From Natronomonas marina (GTDB lineage Archaea; Halobacteriota; Halobacteria; Halobacteriales; Haloarculaceae), in NCBI RefSeq assembly GCF_024298905.1, contig NZ_CP101154.1, forward strand, positions 3,312,932-3,376,931: a stretch of DNA of 64,000 nucleotides, given 5' to 3'. The notes beneath the pieces were generated by a model, which was not told the DNA's origin, did not search any database, and saw only the letters and a program-made list of their open reading frames with translations. Shown piece by piece: positions 26,118-33,539 of the stretch (position 1 is its first letter; each line of letters opens with the position of its first letter). Made by a program: the position numbers and the translations under genes.

Positions 26118-26957
26118 GTGTTAGCACCGGAGCGTGCGGACGGATACCATATCGTCGCACAGAACGAACACGCAGTCATGGCCGGTCGGTTCGCCGATAA
26201 CTGGGGCACCGACCGCGTCGAAGCGCCGAAGCCGAACGCGGCAATGTGCGCGGCCGGGTACGCCCACGACAACGGCTGGTGGCCCTGGGATCTGTACCCG
26301 CACCTCCGGGAGGACGGTGCACCGGTCGACCTATTCGAGGTCCCGACCGAGAACTGGATACAGTTCTACGAACGGGGCATCGAGAACGCGGTCGAGATGG
26401 ATCCGTACGTCGGTCTGTTGGTTTCGATGCACGGCGCCGGCATCCGTCGCCAGCGCTACGGGACCGCTCCGGGAATGACCGACCGACAGCAGCAGTATGC
26501 GGAGTTCGTCACCCGCGAGGAGAACCGGCAGCTACGTCTCGGGAAGGAGCTCCGTCGTTCGGACCGGTACGGCCCGTACGTCACGGACGAAGCGCTCGAC
26601 ATGCTCGACACGCTTCACCGTACCGGGACCTACGACGGAGACAACCCGCTGTGGCGGAGCTACTGTCTGCTCCAGGCGTGGGATCAGCTCTCCCTTCGGT
26701 TCTGTCTGTATCCGGCACTGGAATCGACGACGCTTGGACCCGTTCCAGCTACTGACGGCGATCAGGTGGACATCAGCGTTACACCGGTCGACGACACGAC
26801 GGTCACGCTGGATCCGTATCCGTTCTCGGTCGACCCTCTCGTTGTCCCCGTCCGAAAGCGAGTGATCCCGGCCCGCGAGTACGCCACCGCGGCCGAACTC
26901 CGCACCGCCTACTACGAGGCCGACCTCCAGACGACCGACTTCACACTACAAGAGTAA
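26118..26957 (+). CDS. DUF3891 family protein
   Basis: 279 residues. I chose the GTG at 26118 because the family begins with a short strand followed by a helix ending in H-A, here VLAPERADGYHIVAQNEHA; the longer upstream frame overlaps the hydantoinase gene and has no similarity. Conserved parts are AHDNGWW near residue 50, YERGIENA, DPYVGLLVSMHGAGI near 96-110 and LLQAWDQLSL near 195. The His/Asp-rich pattern resembles HD-like or metal-binding helical proteins. Biochemical role unknown; family members often neighbour hydrolases. Located 130 bases after hydantoinase 2, probably in the same transcript. Confidence 0.82.
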   Translation: MLAPERADGYHIVAQNEHAVMAGRFADNWGTDRVEAPKPNAAMCAAGYAHDNGWWPWDLYPHLREDGAPVDLFEVPTENWIQFYERGIENAVEMDPYVGLLVSMHGAGIRRQRYGTAPGMTDRQQQYAEFVTREENRQLRLGKELRRSDRYGPYVTDEALDMLDTLHRTGTYDGDNPLWRSYCLLQAWDQLSLRFCLYPALESTTLGPVPATDGDQVDISVTPVDDTTVTLDPYPFSVDPLVVPVRKRVIPAREYATAAELRTAYYEADLQTTDFTLQE

Positions 26958-27523
26958 ACTCGCCGTTCGCGTTCAGTGTCCCTGACTTCGGCGTTTCCTG
27001 TGAACCGCCTCGGGGTCAAGTGGTTCGAGAGAGCTTCGCTCTCTCGTCATCCCGGAAGACTTCGTCTTCCGTACGACCCCGAGGCACTCGGCCTGCTCCG
27101 CCTGTAGATAACAGGACCGTCGTGAATACCATAGTTTCGTATTCGAATACACTTATGTTTCCAGGCGTTTTACGTTGTGTGTATCCTGCTAAAGACACTT
27201 TTCGAGAGACTGTCGAAGGGAGACGGATGCGGTGGGGGACGAATCGTTACAACCGAACCGGCCGACGTCGTCGGCTCGCCGACCGGGAGATTCCCGGCAG
27301 GGAGGCCGTCGGCCTCGAACCGTAGCCGTCGAACGACGAGTGGCCGGCGACCGAGGCGGTTGCCGTCGTTCCGGCGAGACCGAGGACCGTTCGTCGGTGC
27401 ATATCGAAGATCGGTCTCGCCCGGATGAATGCGTTATCCTGACTCCCGGAAATGGAGAACGAGACGTCCGTGCCGCCGGCGTCGCAGCGCCGTGTGACCG
27501 ACGGTCGAGTTCCCCTCGGGGAG
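26958..27523. other. Intergenic region of 566 bases at the end of the catabolic island
   Basis: No protein gene seen. It carries the three-stem structured element at 27007-27085 and a more AT-rich stretch at 27120-27210. The remainder up to the CPBP gene is GC-rich without coding signal. It marks the change from the catabolic island to the membrane-protein block. Confidence 0.5.
27007..27085 (+). ncRNA. Three-stem intergenic element, possible omega-RNA or IS relic
   Basis: An 11-bp outer stem (27007-27017, GCCTCGGGGTC, with 27075-27085, GACCCCGAGGC) encloses two perfect hairpins: 27026-27046 (9-bp stem CGAGAGAGC, loop TTC) and 27054-27070 (7-bp stem GGAAGAC, loop TTC). All stems are fully paired, so this is selected or recently mobile structure. 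From memory, similar blocks follow TnpB genes in haloarchaea, but no tnpB remains here. Either a decayed element end or a stand-alone structured RNA. Confidence 0.45.
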
Positions 27524-28333
27524 TCAGGTCCCGAGGACGATGCCGGTCGAGACGGCCAGGAGGGTGACGTGGAACCCGGCGTGTGCGACCATCGCCGCCT
27601 CCAGGGAGCGACGCCAGAACAGCCACCCGAACCCGACCCCGACGACGGCGTTGATCGTGACGGTCCGGACGACGAGACCGGGCGTCAACTCGAGCGTCGC
27701 CGCCAGCGCCGGCAGGTGGCCGACCCCGAAGGCGACCGCCGACACGACGATTGCGGTCCACATCGTCGCCCGCGACGGCTCGTCGCCGGCGCCGCCCAGC
27801 GCCGACCGCACCCGCCAGCCCAGCCAGGCCAGCGGCGCCATCAGCCCCCACCGGAGGAGCAACTCCTCGGTGATGCCGCCGTAGAGGAGCCGCGTCGGAG
27901 CCGAGGCGGCCAGCGCCTGCAGGGTCTCGGCGTCCGTCAGCGGCGGGCCGGCCGGCAGCGTCACGAAGGGCGCGAACGCGAGTTCGAGCAGCAGTGCGGC
28001 GACGAACAGCCCAGCGCCGACGGCGAGAGCGAGGGGGAGCGCCTCGCGTAGCTCGCCCCAGTCGGGGGTCCCGCCGCTCCCCCAGGCGTAGACGTGCGAG
28101 CGGAGGCCCACCCGCGGCGCGGTGAGCGTCCCCAGCAGGACGAACACCACGAGCAGGAGGGTCGAGTTCACGGCGGCGACGGCGACGAGAGCAGGGAAGG
28201 AAAGCGACTCCAGGCCCGGCGTCGACCGGAGCGTCGGCGCGACGTTCACGGCGACGGCGAGGACGCCGACCATCCCGAGACCGAACAGGAGTCCACCGCC
28301 ACGCCAGCGGGAACCCGAGGACGCTGTCGCCAT
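27524..28333 (-). CDS. CPBP (CAAX protease/bacteriocin-processing) family membrane protease
   Basis: 269 residues with seven or eight hydrophobic segments. The glutamate motif is GGITEELLLRWG near 151-162 (EExxxR type), followed by FGVGHLPAL near 200-208 and the final NAVVGVGFGWLFW with AAMVAHAGFH, which supply the remaining metal-binding positions of the Abi/CPBP family. It is an intramembrane metalloprotease-like protein of unknown target. It lies downstream of the ABC permease gene on the same strand, about 180 bases away. Confidence 0.88.
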   Translation of the reverse strand: MATASSGSRWRGGGLLFGLGMVGVLAVAVNVAPTLRSTPGLESLSFPALVAVAAVNSTLLLVVFVLLGTLTAPRVGLRSHVYAWGSGGTPDWGELREALPLALAVGAGLFVAALLLELAFAPFVTLPAGPPLTDAETLQALAASAPTRLLYGGITEELLLRWGLMAPLAWLGWRVRSALGGAGDEPSRATMWTAIVVSAVAFGVGHLPALAATLELTPGLVVRTVTINAVVGVGFGWLFWRRSLEAAMVAHAGFHVTLLAVSTGIVLGT

Positions 28334-28516
28334 CGCCGTCGAGTACGACGCCCCCGGTATTAGTACTCCCGCAGCGACGCCACGCGGCCTCCACGATGCC
28401 GCTTTCCTCGATGTTCGACGGTCGTCCGACCGCGTGACTCCAGACGGGGACCTAGCGGGCCGGATTCGTCCCGGTCGGGTCGGCCGACGCCTCCGGGCAG
28501 CGACGGGTCGGACCGG

Positions 28517-29344
28517 CTAGCTCAGGTCGGCCCGCCGGAAGCCGAGATAGCCGACGGCCAGCGGCAGGAGCGTCCAGGCCAGGAGGACGGCGAGAAAGAC
28601 GGCCGGATGGAGGTAGACGGGCGCCGGGCCGCCGATCCGCGCCTCGATTGCGGTCCCCCCGCCGAGCAACAGCGCCTGCGTGAGCGCGTTGTACGCGCCG
28701 GTCGGACTCAGTCCCTGGAGGAGCAGGAGCCACGCCGGGACGACCCCGCCGGGCATCTCGCCGGTCACCAGCAGGTGGGCGGCGTTCGGGACGAGGTCCC
28801 ACAGGAGCGTCAGCCCCAGATACGCGGTGATCGCAAGCGTCATCGCCCGGGCACGGGTCGCGGTGAGCGCCGAGATGCCGATGGCGATGCCGACGAAGGA
28901 GACCCCGAGCAGCGCGGTCAGGGCGGTCGTGCCGACGAACGCCACCAGCGGGAGGGTCCCGTAGATGGCCGCGGTGACGACCCCCGAGACGGCGAACCCG
29001 AGCACGAGTCCGATGGTGACGACACCGGCGCGTCCGAGGAACTTGCCCATCAGGACCTCCCCACGGGACGGCGGCAGTCCGAGCAGCACCTTCAGGCTAC
29101 CCGACTCGCGCTCGCCGGCGATGGCGAGATACGCCGCGATCAGCGCCATGATCGGCACGAGCAGGCCGGCGAACTGCGAGGCGCCGCCGATGGCCGCCAC
29201 CGCGCTGCCCTCCAACTCCGGGATCAGCAACGAGAATCCCGCCGACAGCGACGTCATCACGGCGATGACGGCGACGATTCCCCAGAGCATCCGCGACCCG
29301 AGTGCGTCGGCGAACTCCTTGCGTGCGATGGTCGGCCAGGTCAT
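28517..29344 (-). CDS. ABC-2 type transporter permease (NosY-like)
   Basis: 275 residues, six hydrophobic segments, with the family opening WPTIARKEFADALGSRMLW and the loop SGSLKVLLGLPPSRGEVLMGKFLGR. Such permeases pair with an ATPase encoded directly upstream. Here the ATG overlaps (ATGA) the stop of a truncated ATPase frame at 29341-29343, so the operon once had the normal order, but the ATPase is now broken. It could use another ATPase or be non-functional. Confidence 0.87.
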   Translation of the reverse strand: MTWPTIARKEFADALGSRMLWGIVAVIAVMTSLSAGFSLLIPELEGSAVAAIGGASQFAGLLVPIMALIAAYLAIAGERESGSLKVLLGLPPSRGEVLMGKFLGRAGVVTIGLVLGFAVSGVVTAAIYGTLPLVAFVGTTALTALLGVSFVGIAIGISALTATRARAMTLAITAYLGLTLLWDLVPNAAHLLVTGEMPGGVVPAWLLLLQGLSPTGAYNALTQALLLGGGTAIEARIGGPAPVYLHPAVFLAVLLAWTLLPLAVGYLGFRRADLS

Positions 29345-29568
29345 CGCGCTACCTCTCCTGAGTCGTCGGTCGCGGGTTTCCCGGACCCGGCGTCGGTCCG
29401 GTCCCCGGCAGCCTCCGGGGCGAGGGCCGGCGGCGCCGCTCCCGTGTAGGCGGCGAAGAGGTCCTCAAGCGAGGACTCCTCGATGGAGAGATCGAGGACG
29501 GCGGCGCCGTCCTCCCGGATACGGTCGACGACGGCTCCGTCCGGCTGTATCCGCTCCCCTGACCGTCC
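29341..29568 (-). pseudogene. C-terminal stub of an ABC transporter ATP-binding protein
   Basis: In the minus frame ending at 29341-29343 the translation reads DGAVVDRIREDG...VLDLSIEESSLEDLFAAYTG followed by a Pro/Ala/Asp-rich tail. SLEDLF-AYTG is the usual end of ATPase subunits that pair with ABC-2 permeases. Going upstream, similarity stops near 29568 and no Walker A, signature or Walker B motif is found, so the ATPase lost roughly its first three quarters. Confidence 0.6.
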
Positions 29569-29718
29569 GGGTTCTCGTCCACGACGGGGGACCGCTTTCG
29601 GACGCTCTACACCGAAAAGCCGGAGACGAACCTCGTCGCGTCGCTCGACGAGGCACGGACGCGCTTCGACGCAGGAGGTGGGTGGTACCCGGATCAGGGG
29701 CAGGTCACTCAGCGGTGG
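29563..29718 (+). pseudogene. Fragment of an unidentified plus-strand gene
   Basis: Open in the plus frame after the TGA at 29560-29562. The part around 29590-29709 reads FRTLYTEKPETNLVASLDEA then RTRFDAGGGWYPDQGQVTQ, which has normal coding composition, but no start is present and it then runs into the antisense of the halocyanin gene. It looks like a gene fragment joined to the broken ATPase at a rearrangement point. Family not recognised. Confidence 0.35.
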
Positions 29719-30231
29719 CTACTCGACCGCGATACCGCCCTTCATACCGAGCGAGAGGTGCGGTTCGCAGTGATACAGAGCGATGCCCGCGGTGTCCATG
29801 GTGTAGGTAAACTGGACGCCGGAGCCGCCGACCGCCTCGCCCGAACTGAACTCGTAATCGGACTCCCCGAGCTGGTCGTCGGGTTCGGCCTCGACGTTGT
29901 GCGGGTTGCCTTCCCCGGTCCAGGACCACTCGATTTCGGTGCCCGTCGAGACGAGTACGGCAGAGGGGGCGTACGCGAAGTTGCCGCCGTTGCCCGCCGC
30001 TCCCGTCTCGATGGTCAGGGTGTCGCTGTCGCGGCGGTCCAGAAGCGTCCCCTCGTAGGTGTCGTCGGCGTCGCCGACCTCGGTTTCGGTGAGCCACTCG
30101 TCGATCGCCGGGTAGTCCTCGCCGGGGACGGTGTCGTCGCCGCCGTTTCCCCCGTTGCCGGTACAGCCGGCCACCCCGACGGCGGTCGAAACGCCCGCGA
30201 TTCGAACGAAGTTCCGGCGACTGATGTCCAT
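29719..30231 (-). CDS. Halocyanin-like blue copper lipoprotein
   Basis: 170 residues. N-terminal SRRNFVRIAG is a Tat motif and AGC at residue 23 a lipobox, so the protein is exported folded and anchored outside. A Gly/Asn/Asp linker leads to a plastocyanin-like domain with a complete type 1 copper site: His111 (NPHNV), Cys155 and His158 (YHCEPH) and Met163. It carries electrons at the membrane surface; partners could be a terminal oxidase or surface dehydrogenases such as the GMC enzyme at 31119-32690. Confidence 0.93.
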   Translation of the reverse strand: MDISRRNFVRIAGVSTAVGVAGCTGNGGNGGDDTVPGEDYPAIDEWLTETEVGDADDTYEGTLLDRRDSDTLTIETGAAGNGGNFAYAPSAVLVSTGTEIEWSWTGEGNPHNVEAEPDDQLGESDYEFSSGEAVGGSGVQFTYTMDTAGIALYHCEPHLSLGMKGGIAVE

Positions 30232-30327
30232 CGGTTCGGGAAACTACGCGACATCCGGGCTTAACCGCCCCGCCGATTCTCAGATGCTGGACATACGCTC
30301 GCTTCCGTGCGATTCGCCCGCCCGCGG

Positions 30328-31074
30328 TCAGCCGTCGAGTCGCTCCTCGACGCCGACCTTGAGGATGGACTTGGCTATCTCGGCGCCGCCGGTCAGCGGG
30401 TCGAGTTTCGTCTCGCCGGCGCGCTCGGCGTAGGTGATGGGTCGCTCGCGGATATCGTAGCCGCGGGCCAGCGGCCGCATGAGGAGTTCCGCGGAGAGCC
30501 CGGTGTTCTCGGTCCACTCGATGTCCTCGATCACATCACTTCTGTAGGCGCGCATCCCCGTGGTGGTGTCGTGGACGCGCTCGCCGAGCAGGGCGCTGGC
30601 GACGACGGCGAAGGCGTGGTTGCCGAACCGGTTGAACGCCGGCATCGCCTCGGCGCCGTGGTAGAGGCGGTCGCCGCTGACGACGTCGTAGCCGTCGTTG
30701 ATGTCGTCGAGGAACTCGGGCAGTGCCTCCATCGGGTAGGTGTCGTCGCAATCGGTCGTGACGATCACGTCGCGGGTGGCGGCATCGAGTGCGGCCTCGA
30801 CGGCGACGCCGTAGCCCTGCGGCTCCTGGCGGATGACGCGGGCGCCGTGCTCCTCGGCGATCTCGGGCGTCCGGTCGTCGGAGCCGTCGACGCAGACCAC
30901 CTCGGCCCGGCCGTCCGTCACCCCGTCGATGTCCTCGAGCACCGTCCCGATGGCCGCCTCCTCGTTGTAGGTGCCCATCACGACGCTGAGGTCGTCGAAG
31001 GTGTACTCGTCGTCGCGCTCGTCTCCGGCGGCCGCCCCGTTTTCGTCCGTCGCGTCCGTCTCGAGGGAACTCAT
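30328..31074 (-). CDS. Family 2 glycosyltransferase
   Basis: 248 residues. After an acidic N-terminal tail of about 30 residues comes a GT-A domain: LSVVMGTYNEEAAIGTVL at the nucleotide-binding start, VCVDGSDDRT, and the DCDD acidic motif near 123-126 for metal and sugar nucleotide. No C-terminal membrane helices are seen. It resembles dolichyl-phosphate-sugar synthases used in archaeal N-glycosylation, but donor and acceptor are unknown. A DtxR-type palindrome lies 34-49 bases before its start. Confidence 0.87.
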   Translation of the reverse strand: MSSLETDATDENGAAAGDERDDEYTFDDLSVVMGTYNEEAAIGTVLEDIDGVTDGRAEVVCVDGSDDRTPEIAEEHGARVIRQEPQGYGVAVEAALDAATRDVIVTTDCDDTYPMEALPEFLDDINDGYDVVSGDRLYHGAEAMPAFNRFGNHAFAVVASALLGERVHDTTTGMRAYRSDVIEDIEWTENTGLSAELLMRPLARGYDIRERPITYAERAGETKLDPLTGGAEIAKSILKVGVEERLDG

Positions 31075-31107
31075 TGGGGAGAGCTATCCGACGGCGGCAC
31101 TTGAACT

Positions 31108-31123
31108 TTTAGGTTTGCCTAAA
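31108..31123 (-). promoter_or_regulatory. DtxR-like iron box before the glycosyltransferase
   Basis: TTTAGG-TTTG-CCTAAA, a perfect 6-bp inverted repeat with four-base spacer. It matches the TTAGG-n4-CCTAA core recognised by DtxR/IdeR-type metalloregulators. It overlaps the stop codon of the GMC gene and sits where the promoter of the glycosyltransferase should be. Confidence 0.55.
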
Positions 31124-32690
31124 TCGACTGCGAGAGCGCCTCGTCGAGGTGGTCGGCGGCCAAAAGCGCCAGGGCGGCGATGGTCAGCGTCGGGTTCATC
31201 GCGCCCCCGGTGACGAAGACGCTCGAGGAGGCGATCCAGCAGTTCGAGAGGTCGTGGGTTCGGAGCCGGGGGTCGACGACGCTGGCCGTCGGGTCCGTGC
31301 CCATCCGGGTGGTGCCCATGTGGTGGGCGGCGGGACCGGTGTTGTCGGGACCGACGACGTACTCGGGGTCGACGCCCAGTTCCTCGAGGATGGACCGCTG
31401 GACCTCGTTTGCGCGTTCGAGCGTCCGGCGGGTGTGGTCGTCGACGTGCCACTCGATGCGGGGGACGGGCCGGCCGTGGTCGTCGGTCCGTTCGGGGTCC
31501 AGCGTGACCCGGTTCTCCGGGCGGGGGAGCTGTTCGGCCAGCGCGCCCAGCCCGAGATAGGTACCGTAGGCGTCCCGGAGTTGCGCCAGCAGGTCGTCGC
31601 CCCACTCCTCTGCGGTCAGCGCCTGCTCGACCGGCGACGGACCGGCGTAGTTGAGGAACTCCAGTTTGAACCGGCCGCCCGCCTCGCTCACGTCGTAGAA
31701 CTGGTGGGACTCGGTGGTGTTGAAGCCGACGTGCTTCTGGCGGGTCGGGCCGTCGTACCGGCCACCCATCCCGGCGAAGCAGTGGTCCATGAAGTACCGG
31801 CCGACGGCGCCGCTGGAGTTGGCGAGACCGTCCGGGTGCTCCTCGCTCCGGGACAGCAGGAGGAGTCGCGGCGTCTCGACGCCACCACAGGCGACGACGA
31901 ACGCCCGCGCCTCCTGTCGGCGCTCCTCGCCGTCCTTCCGGTAGACGGCGGCCGTGACGCGCTCGCCGGCGGCGTCGTGTTCGAGCCGCTGGACCGGGGC
32001 CTCGGCGACGACGCGGGCGCCCGCCCGCTCCGCGCGGTCGACGTGGCGTTCGGCGGTGTACTTCGCGCCCGACGGACAGACGGGCTGGCAGCTACCGTAG
32101 CCGACGCAGGCGCCGTCGCCGTCGTACGGTTCGGAGTTGCGCGCGTTCGGCACCGAGTGGGTCGTGATTTCGAGTTCCTCGCAGGCCTCCGCGAACAGCG
32201 AGTCGCTGTACGACGGCGGGAACGCGGGCATCGGGTGCGGCTGCTCGCGGGGCGGCGCGAAGGGGTTGTCCGAGGCGCCCGCCACGCCCAGTTCCGACTC
32301 CGCGCGGGCGTAGTAGGGCCGCAGGTCCTCGTAGTCGATGGGCCAGTCCCGCCCGACGCCGTGGCGGGACTCGGAATTGAAATCGTCCTCGTGGAGGCGC
32401 ATCACCATCCCCTGCCAGTGCAGCGACGACCCGCCGACGCCCTTCACACGGGTGGCGTTGAGCGGGTAGAAGCGGCCCCCGGTGGTGTAGGCGTCGCGGG
32501 GACCGCCCATGTTCCAGACATCCTGTGGTCCGTAGGCCGGTCGAATCGACCGCTCCATCCGGCGCACGCGGTCGTCCTCCGGGAACCGGAGGCCGGCCTC
32601 GAGCACCACGACGTCGTGGTCGGCGGCGAGTTCGGCGGCGACGATGCCGCCGGCCGGCCCGGCGCCGATCACGCAGACGTCGGCGCTCAC
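31119..32690 (-). CDS. GMC oxidoreductase, gluconate dehydrogenase-like large subunit
   Basis: 523 residues from the GTG at 32690, which overlaps the small-subunit stop by four bases (GTGA). FAD-binding GAGPAGGIVAAELA near residues 9-22, VLEAG, and the GMC block GVGGSSLHWQGMV near 95 are present. The C-terminal catalytic part has AAHHMGTTRMG and GGAMNPTLTIAALA with the usual His/Asn pair. A CVGYGSCQPVCP cluster near 200 is typical of the gluconate/sorbitol dehydrogenase branch. It has no signal of its own and probably leaves the cell with the Tat-targeted small subunit. No cytochrome c subunit follows. Confidence 0.9.
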   Translation of the reverse strand: MSADVCVIGAGPAGGIVAAELAADHDVVVLEAGLRFPEDDRVRRMERSIRPAYGPQDVWNMGGPRDAYTTGGRFYPLNATRVKGVGGSSLHWQGMVMRLHEDDFNSESRHGVGRDWPIDYEDLRPYYARAESELGVAGASDNPFAPPREQPHPMPAFPPSYSDSLFAEACEELEITTHSVPNARNSEPYDGDGACVGYGSCQPVCPSGAKYTAERHVDRAERAGARVVAEAPVQRLEHDAAGERVTAAVYRKDGEERRQEARAFVVACGGVETPRLLLLSRSEEHPDGLANSSGAVGRYFMDHCFAGMGGRYDGPTRQKHVGFNTTESHQFYDVSEAGGRFKLEFLNYAGPSPVEQALTAEEWGDDLLAQLRDAYGTYLGLGALAEQLPRPENRVTLDPERTDDHGRPVPRIEWHVDDHTRRTLERANEVQRSILEELGVDPEYVVGPDNTGPAAHHMGTTRMGTDPTASVVDPRLRTHDLSNCWIASSSVFVTGGAMNPTLTIAALALLAADHLDEALSQSI

Positions 32691-33214
32691 GGTCCCCTCC
32701 GGTAGCTCTCGGTGCCCCCGGGGTGGCCCTGGGGGTTCTCGATGCCGACCAACTCGCCCCCGGTCGGGGAGGCGTACAGCGCGAGCAGCAGGTCGTTGAC
32801 GAGATAGTAGCGAACCCGCTCGGCGGTCGACCCCTCCGGGTCCTCCTCGGCGGTCTCCAGTCCCATCTCCCGCAGCAGCGAGTCGCGGTCGGCCGGCGGA
32901 AGGTCGGCGAACGGCGCGTCGTACCACTCGCTGGCGTGGGCGTCGACCTCCTCGGTGGCCGCGCGAACCCCGCGGGCGTGATCGTCGTCGGCCGCCGCGC
33001 GGCGCTCGGCGTAGGCCCCGACGAACGCCTCGATGCCCGACACCTCGCTGGGGTACACCACCTCCGCGACCGCGACCAGCGTCTCGACGTCCGGCGCGGG
33101 GCCACCGGAGGCGTCCGGCGACTCGCGCGACTCGTGGACGGCATAGGCGGCCGTTCCCGTCCCCACACCGATGGCCGCGAGCGCGCCGAGCGCGTCCCGA
33201 CGGGACAGCTCCAT
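32687..33214 (-). CDS. Gluconate 2-dehydrogenase subunit 3 family protein
   Basis: 175 residues. The N-terminus MELSRRDALGALAAIGVG is a Tat signal. The mature part is the all-helical subunit 3 domain (about 40-170: VAVAEVVYPSE, YLVNDLLLALYASPTGGELVGIENPQG). These subunits accompany GMC dehydrogenases and carry them through Tat. Directly coupled to the large subunit by a GTGA overlap. A DtxR-like palindrome lies 8-23 bases before its start. Confidence 0.9.
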   Translation of the reverse strand: MELSRRDALGALAAIGVGTGTAAYAVHESRESPDASGGPAPDVETLVAVAEVVYPSEVSGIEAFVGAYAERRAAADDDHARGVRAATEEVDAHASEWYDAPFADLPPADRDSLLREMGLETAEEDPEGSTAERVRYYLVNDLLLALYASPTGGELVGIENPQGHPGGTESYRRGP

Positions 33215-33221
33215 GCCCGGG

Positions 33222-33237
33222 TCTAGGTTAGCCTAAA
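33222..33237 (-). promoter_or_regulatory. DtxR-like iron box before the dehydrogenase operon
   Basis: TCTAGG-TTAG-CCTAAA, one mismatch from a perfect 6-bp inverted repeat and close to the DtxR consensus TTAGGTTAGCCTAA. It ends eight bases from the ATG at 33214, so a bound repressor would cover the start region of a leaderless transcript. Confidence 0.6.
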
Positions 33238-33386
33238 CAAATGGGTTGTGGATCGGCGTCGTCCGAAGCGGGCAGACACCGGGCCCGAGTAGTCACCGCT
33301 TACGTCGGGGGCGGCGGCGGTGACGGCCGGCGCCGGGGCGTTATTACGATTATAATTAATGATATACACTGCTACCCCTCGGTCGC

Positions 33387-33521
33387 ATGTACGAGATAAG
33401 CTGCACCGAGTGCGGACGGATCGGCTTTCACCCTTCGCGCGTCGCGGCCCAATCGCGGGCGGAGCGCCACGAGGCGGACACCGACCACGGGGTCTCCGTC
33501 GGCGTGATGGACGGGATTTGA
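33387..33521 (+). CDS. Small zinc-finger-like protein, 44 residues
   Basis: MYEISCTECGRIGFH... with one CxxC pair (Cys6, Cys9) and histidines at 28 and 34 in RHEADTDH, a layout seen in small haloarchaeal zinc-finger proteins. An AT-rich promoter (TTATAATTAATGATATACA) lies just upstream at about 33350-33368. It stands alone between the dehydrogenase operon and a convergent hydrolase gene. Probable Zn binding; role unknown. Confidence 0.65.
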   Translation: MYEISCTECGRIGFHPSRVAAQSRAERHEADTDHGVSVGVMDGI

Positions 33522-33539
33522 ACGGGCGGAAGGCCCCGG

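Noticed and set aside
24599-26272. Open frame of 557 codons on the minus strand
   Set aside because: Antisense of hydantoinase 2, whose metal-site motifs show that the plus strand is coding.
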